A stretch of 8,935 nucleotides of DNA, taken from Gammaproteobacteria bacterium. Its GTDB lineage: Bacteria > Pseudomonadota > Gammaproteobacteria > GCF-002020875. The stretch spans positions 1 to 8,935 of the forward strand of contig JABHIC010000357.1 in assembly GCA_018671205.1 (NCBI GenBank), in the 5' to 3' direction. A model generated the notes under the pieces. It had not been told where the DNA came from, did no database searches, and worked only from the letters and a program-made list of their open reading frames with translations. Every line of letters starts with the position of its first letter. The first letter of the stretch is position 1. Of this stretch, positions 6,519 through 8,935 are shown piece by piece. A program made the translations under genes and the position numbers.

Positions 6519-6524
6519 ATTATA
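6519..6524 (-). promoter_or_regulatory. Candidate -10 box for the glycine-zipper/xseA transcript
   Basis: On the - strand these bases read TATAAT, a perfect -10 consensus, 38 bases upstream of the ATG of the glycine-zipper gene. The -35 match is poor: TTGAAC at 6550-6545 is at 20-base spacing, and nothing better lies at 16-18 bases. The position is right for a promoter, but the weak -35 lowers confidence. Confidence 0.4.
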
Positions 6525-6598
6525 GACCGCCTCTCTCTAGTGAAGTTCAAAATACACATTTTCTTCATATTTTGGCGCCTGATTGGAGTGATTGATGA

Positions 6599-6627
6599 AT
6601 GACATAAAGTGTGGTTCGACTTATAAT
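6599..6627 (+). promoter_or_regulatory. Sigma-70-type promoter for guaB-guaA
   Basis: ATGACA at 6599-6604 (five of six consensus bases) and TATAAT at 6622-6627 (perfect) are separated by exactly 17 bases, the optimal spacing. Transcription would start near 6634, giving a leader of about 35 bases that contains the ribosome site CGGAG at 6658-6662. Strong expression of a housekeeping purine operon would be expected. Confidence 0.75.
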
Positions 6628-6668
6628 TTGCGCCTCAATTTTCTCGTCCCACTGTTTCGGAGTATGCC

Positions 6669-8132
6669 ATGCGTCTTGTTGAGCAAGCCTTTACCTTTGA
6701 TGATGTTCTTCTGCTGCCTGCACACTCAACGGTAGTGCCTGCCCAGGTCTCCCTTCGTACCCGATTGACTCGTGATATTGAACTCAATATTCCCCTCATC
6801 TCGGCGGCAATGGATACGGTGACTGAGTCAAGATTGGCGATTGCACTGGCTCAGGAGGGGGGGATTGGTATCATTCACAAGAATATGAGCGCAAAAGAGC
6901 AGGCGCGTGAGGTACTGAAGGTAAAGCGCTTTGAGAGTGGTGTTGTCACCGATCCGATCACCCTCTCATCCAGTGCAACCATCCGTGAGGTGATCGAGCT
7001 GACCCGTCGTTATGGGATCTCTGGTCTGCCGGTTGTGGATGGTACGGATCTGGTGGGGATTGTGACCAGTCGTGACCTCCGTTTTGAGACCCGTCTGGAT
7101 GAGAAGGTCTCCTCTGTGATGACGCCCAAAGAGCGTCTGGTGACCGTCCGGGAGGGGGCCAGCAAAAAGCAGGTGAAAGAGCTGCTGCATACGCACCGTA
7201 TTGAAAAAGTATTAGTGGTTAATGAAAACTTTGAGCTACGGGGGATGATTACGGTCAAGGATATTCAGCGAGCTACCGACAAGCCCGATGCCAGCAAGGA
7301 TGATCAGGAGCGCCTCTTGGTGGGTGCCGCAGTGGGTACCGGGCGTGATACCGAAGAGCGGGTTACGGCACTGTCAGAGGCGGGTGTGGATGTGCTGGTG
7401 GTGGATACCGCTCATGGTCATTCACAGGGGGTACTGGATCGGGTACGCTGGGTAAAAGATAACTTCCCCCGGATTCAGGTCATCGGTGGCAACATTGCCA
7501 CCGCTGCCGCCGCTACTGATCTGGTAGCCGCCGGAGCAGATGCGGTGAAGGTGGGGATTGGGCCCGGCTCTATCTGTACCACTCGGATTGTGGCCGGAGT
7601 TGGAGTGCCTCAGGTCACTGCGGTAGCTAACGTGGTCAAGGCACTGGAGGGGACGGGGGTACCGGCTATTGCCGATGGTGGAATTCGTTACTCCGGTGAT
7701 ATGGCCAAAGCGATTGCTGCGGGTGCCCACACCATTATGGTGGGTGGGATGTTGGCGGGTACTGAGGAGGCACCCGGTGAGGTGGAGCTCTACCAGGGCC
7801 GTTCCTACAAATCCTATCGTGGAATGGGGTCGCTTGGGGCGATGCAGAAGGGCTCCAGTGACCGCTATTTTCAGGAGAATAATAGTGGCAATGTGGAAAA
7901 ACTGGTACCTGAGGGGATTGAGGGGCGTGTCCCTTACAAGGGGCCAATGGCTGCGATTATCCACCAGATGATGGGTGGGCTGCGTTCCAGTATGGGGTAT
8001 ACCGGTTGTGCCAATCTGGAAGAGATGCGTACCCGACCCCAGTTTGTGCAGGTGACCGGTGCCGGTATGACCGAGAGCCATGTCCATGATGTCAGTATCA
8101 CCAAAGAGGCGCCGAACTACCGCGTTGAATGA
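6669..8132 (+). CDS. guaB: Inosine-5'-monophosphate dehydrogenase
   Basis: GuaB oxidises IMP to XMP with NAD+, the first committed and usually rate-limiting step of GMP synthesis. The 487-residue product is almost the length of E. coli GuaB (488) and complete. It begins with FTFDDVLLLP (8-17), followed by the barrel. A pair of CBS domains is inserted at about 93-205; in this family they bind nucleotides and tune activity or assembly. The catalytic loop VGIGPGSICTTRIVAG (295-310) carries the nucleophile Cys303. IADGGIR (334-340) binds the IMP phosphate, and YRGMGSLGAM (383-392) is the IMP-binding stretch. The mobile flap contains the Arg399-Tyr400 dyad. The ATG has CGGAG six bases upstream. 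guaA follows after 10 bases, forming the usual guaBA operon. Confidence 0.98.
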   Translation: MRLVEQAFTFDDVLLLPAHSTVVPAQVSLRTRLTRDIELNIPLISAAMDTVTESRLAIALAQEGGIGIIHKNMSAKEQAREVLKVKRFESGVVTDPITLSSSATIREVIELTRRYGISGLPVVDGTDLVGIVTSRDLRFETRLDEKVSSVMTPKERLVTVREGASKKQVKELLHTHRIEKVLVVNENFELRGMITVKDIQRATDKPDASKDDQERLLVGAAVGTGRDTEERVTALSEAGVDVLVVDTAHGHSQGVLDRVRWVKDNFPRIQVIGGNIATAAAATDLVAAGADAVKVGIGPGSICTTRIVAGVGVPQVTAVANVVKALEGTGVPAIADGGIRYSGDMAKAIAAGAHTIMVGGMLAGTEEAPGEVELYQGRSYKSYRGMGSLGAMQKGSSDRYFQENNSGNVEKLVPEGIEGRVPYKGPMAAIIHQMMGGLRSSMGYTGCANLEEMRTRPQFVQVTGAGMTESHVHDVSITKEAPNYRVE

Positions 8133-8142
8133 GCCAGCTGCT

Positions 8143-8935
8143 ATGACCAATATCCATCATGACCGTATCCTGATCCTCGACTTTGGATCCCAATATACCC
8201 AGTTGATTGCACGGCGTGTGCGAGAGGCGGGGGTCTACTGTGAACTCTACCCCTATGATATGGAGGCGGCTGCAATTCAGGCGTTTAATCCCAAGGGGGT
8301 TATTCTCTCCGGTGGGCCGGAGACCACGACTGCCGAGGATACCCCACGGGCACCAGAGATTGTATTTGAGCTGGGTGTGCCGGTACTGGGGATATGTTAT
8401 GGCATGCAGACCATGGCTGCTCAGTTGGGCGGCAGAGTAGAGTCAGCCTCTCAGCGGGAGTATGGTTACGCACAGGTGCGGGCACATGGGCATACCGCAC
8501 TGCTGAATAATATTGAAGATCACACCTCTGCCGAGGGGTATGGGTTGTTGGATGTATGGATGAGTCATGGGGATCGGGTTACTGAGCTGCCAGCGGGGTT
8601 CTCGGTGATGGCCTCGACCGAAAATGCCCCACTCGCAGGGATGGCCGATGAGCAGCGCCACTTCTACGGGCTACAGTTCCACCCAGAGGTAACCCACACC
8701 CGTCAGGGAGAGCGCATTGTCAGCCGTTTTGTGGTTGAACTCTGTGGTTGTGCATCACTCTGGAATTCAGCCAATATCATAGAGGATAGTATTGAACAGA
8801 TTCGCCAGCAGGTGGGGGAGGATGAGGTTTTGTTGGGGCTCTCTGGCGGGGTGGACTCCTCTGTAGTAGCGGCACTTCTTCATAAAGCGGTGGGAGATCA
8901 ACTCACCTGTGTGTTTGTTGATAATGGCCTGCTTC
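8143..8935 (+). CDS. guaA: GMP synthase (glutamine-hydrolysing), N-terminal part, cut by window end
   Basis: GuaA converts XMP to GMP using ATP and the amide nitrogen of glutamine. The reading frame is open from the ATG to the window edge (264 codons). It covers the whole class I glutamine amidotransferase domain and the start of the ATP-pyrophosphatase domain; the full protein should be about 525 residues. The start, RILILDFGSQYTQLIARRVRE (8-28 region), is typical. The amidotransferase triad is Cys85 in GICYGMQ (83-89), His180 and Glu182 in QFHPEVTH. The PP-loop SGGVDSS is at 234-240 and FVDNGLL at 258-264. No strong Shine-Dalgarno sequence precedes the ATG, and guaB ends only 10 bases before, so coupling with guaB translation is likely. 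The truncation is due to the window edge, not to a mutation. Confidence 0.97.
   Translation, partial: MTNIHHDRILILDFGSQYTQLIARRVREAGVYCELYPYDMEAAAIQAFNPKGVILSGGPETTTAEDTPRAPEIVFELGVPVLGICYGMQTMAAQLGGRVESASQREYGYAQVRAHGHTALLNNIEDHTSAEGYGLLDVWMSHGDRVTELPAGFSVMASTENAPLAGMADEQRHFYGLQFHPEVTHTRQGERIVSRFVVELCGCASLWNSANIIEDSIEQIRQQVGEDEVLLGLSGGVDSSVVAALLHKAVGDQLTCVFVDNGLL

Larger units (their letters stand above)
6481..6668. other. Divergent intergenic region between the glycine-zipper gene and guaB
   Basis: This 188-base, AT-richer stretch is the longest without a gene. It holds the outward-facing promoters described in separate entries. GGCGCC at 6574-6579 is a short palindrome between them. I see no PurR-like palindrome, riboswitch-like structure or small ORF with a ribosome site. 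A small RNA cannot be excluded by eye. Confidence 0.7.

Noticed and set aside
726..6863. G7 tracts as programmed frameshift or phase-variation sites
   Set aside because: Every gene carrying one is intact in frame, and no alternative frame gives a plausible second product. Phase-variable G tracts are usually longer, so I list them only as a compositional oddity.
7422..8150. Long open frame (242 codons) on the - strand opposite guaB
   Set aside because: It is antisense to a complete, highly conserved guaB. Its translation is rich in His, Thr and Pro without recognisable motifs, as expected for a shadow frame.
8143..8935. guaA as a truncated or broken gene
   Set aside because: The frame is open to the last base and all motifs to the PP-loop are intact. 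The missing part lies beyond the window.
1..8935. CRISPR arrays, tRNA or rRNA genes, insertion sequences, prophage or defence genes
   Set aside because: I found no spaced direct repeats, cloverleaf-like genes, transposase or integrase motifs, or terminal repeats. Nearly all the DNA is accounted for by recognisable housekeeping genes.

Overview
The window looks like a piece of chromosome from a gammaproteobacterium of moderate GC. This rests on recognisable gene families: YajQ, a Pseudomonas-type hypoxanthine phosphoribosyltransferase next to nagZ, and xseA facing away from guaB-guaA, an arrangement also found in Escherichia coli. GGG is used unusually often as a glycine codon. No genus can be named from the sequence. 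There are no phage, transposon, CRISPR, tRNA or rRNA signals, and gene density is very high: the longest stretch without a gene is 188 bases.

Left half (97-4614, + strand): six genes run head to tail with gaps of 15, 22, 2, -4 and -17 bases, so they are probably one transcription unit. They encode a SulP anion transporter with a STAS domain, YajQ, a YkuD-fold L,D-transpeptidase-family protein with no signal peptide, NagZ, a hypoxanthine/guanine phosphoribosyltransferase, and a 136-residue protein that reads like a degenerate response-regulator receiver. The YkuD protein beside NagZ suggests a cytoplasmic step of peptidoglycan recycling.

Middle (4592-6480, - strand): a secreted glycine-zipper protein is followed after 8 bases by xseA, the large subunit of exonuclease VII. 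xseA apparently starts at TTG and has no visible Shine-Dalgarno sequence. Its 3' end overlaps the 3' end of the 136-residue gene by 23 bases.

Right part (6481-8935): a 188-base divergent intergenic region carries a near-consensus sigma-70 promoter for guaB (IMP dehydrogenase), followed 10 bases later by guaA (GMP synthase), which is cut by the window edge. GuaB and GuaA make GMP from IMP, and the salvage transferase upstream feeds the same IMP/GMP pool.

The window is mostly housekeeping. I see no clear new multi-gene system. The points most worth following up are the cytoplasmic YkuD-NagZ pairing, the unrecognised receiver-like gene, and the repeated seven-G tracts inside coding sequences.
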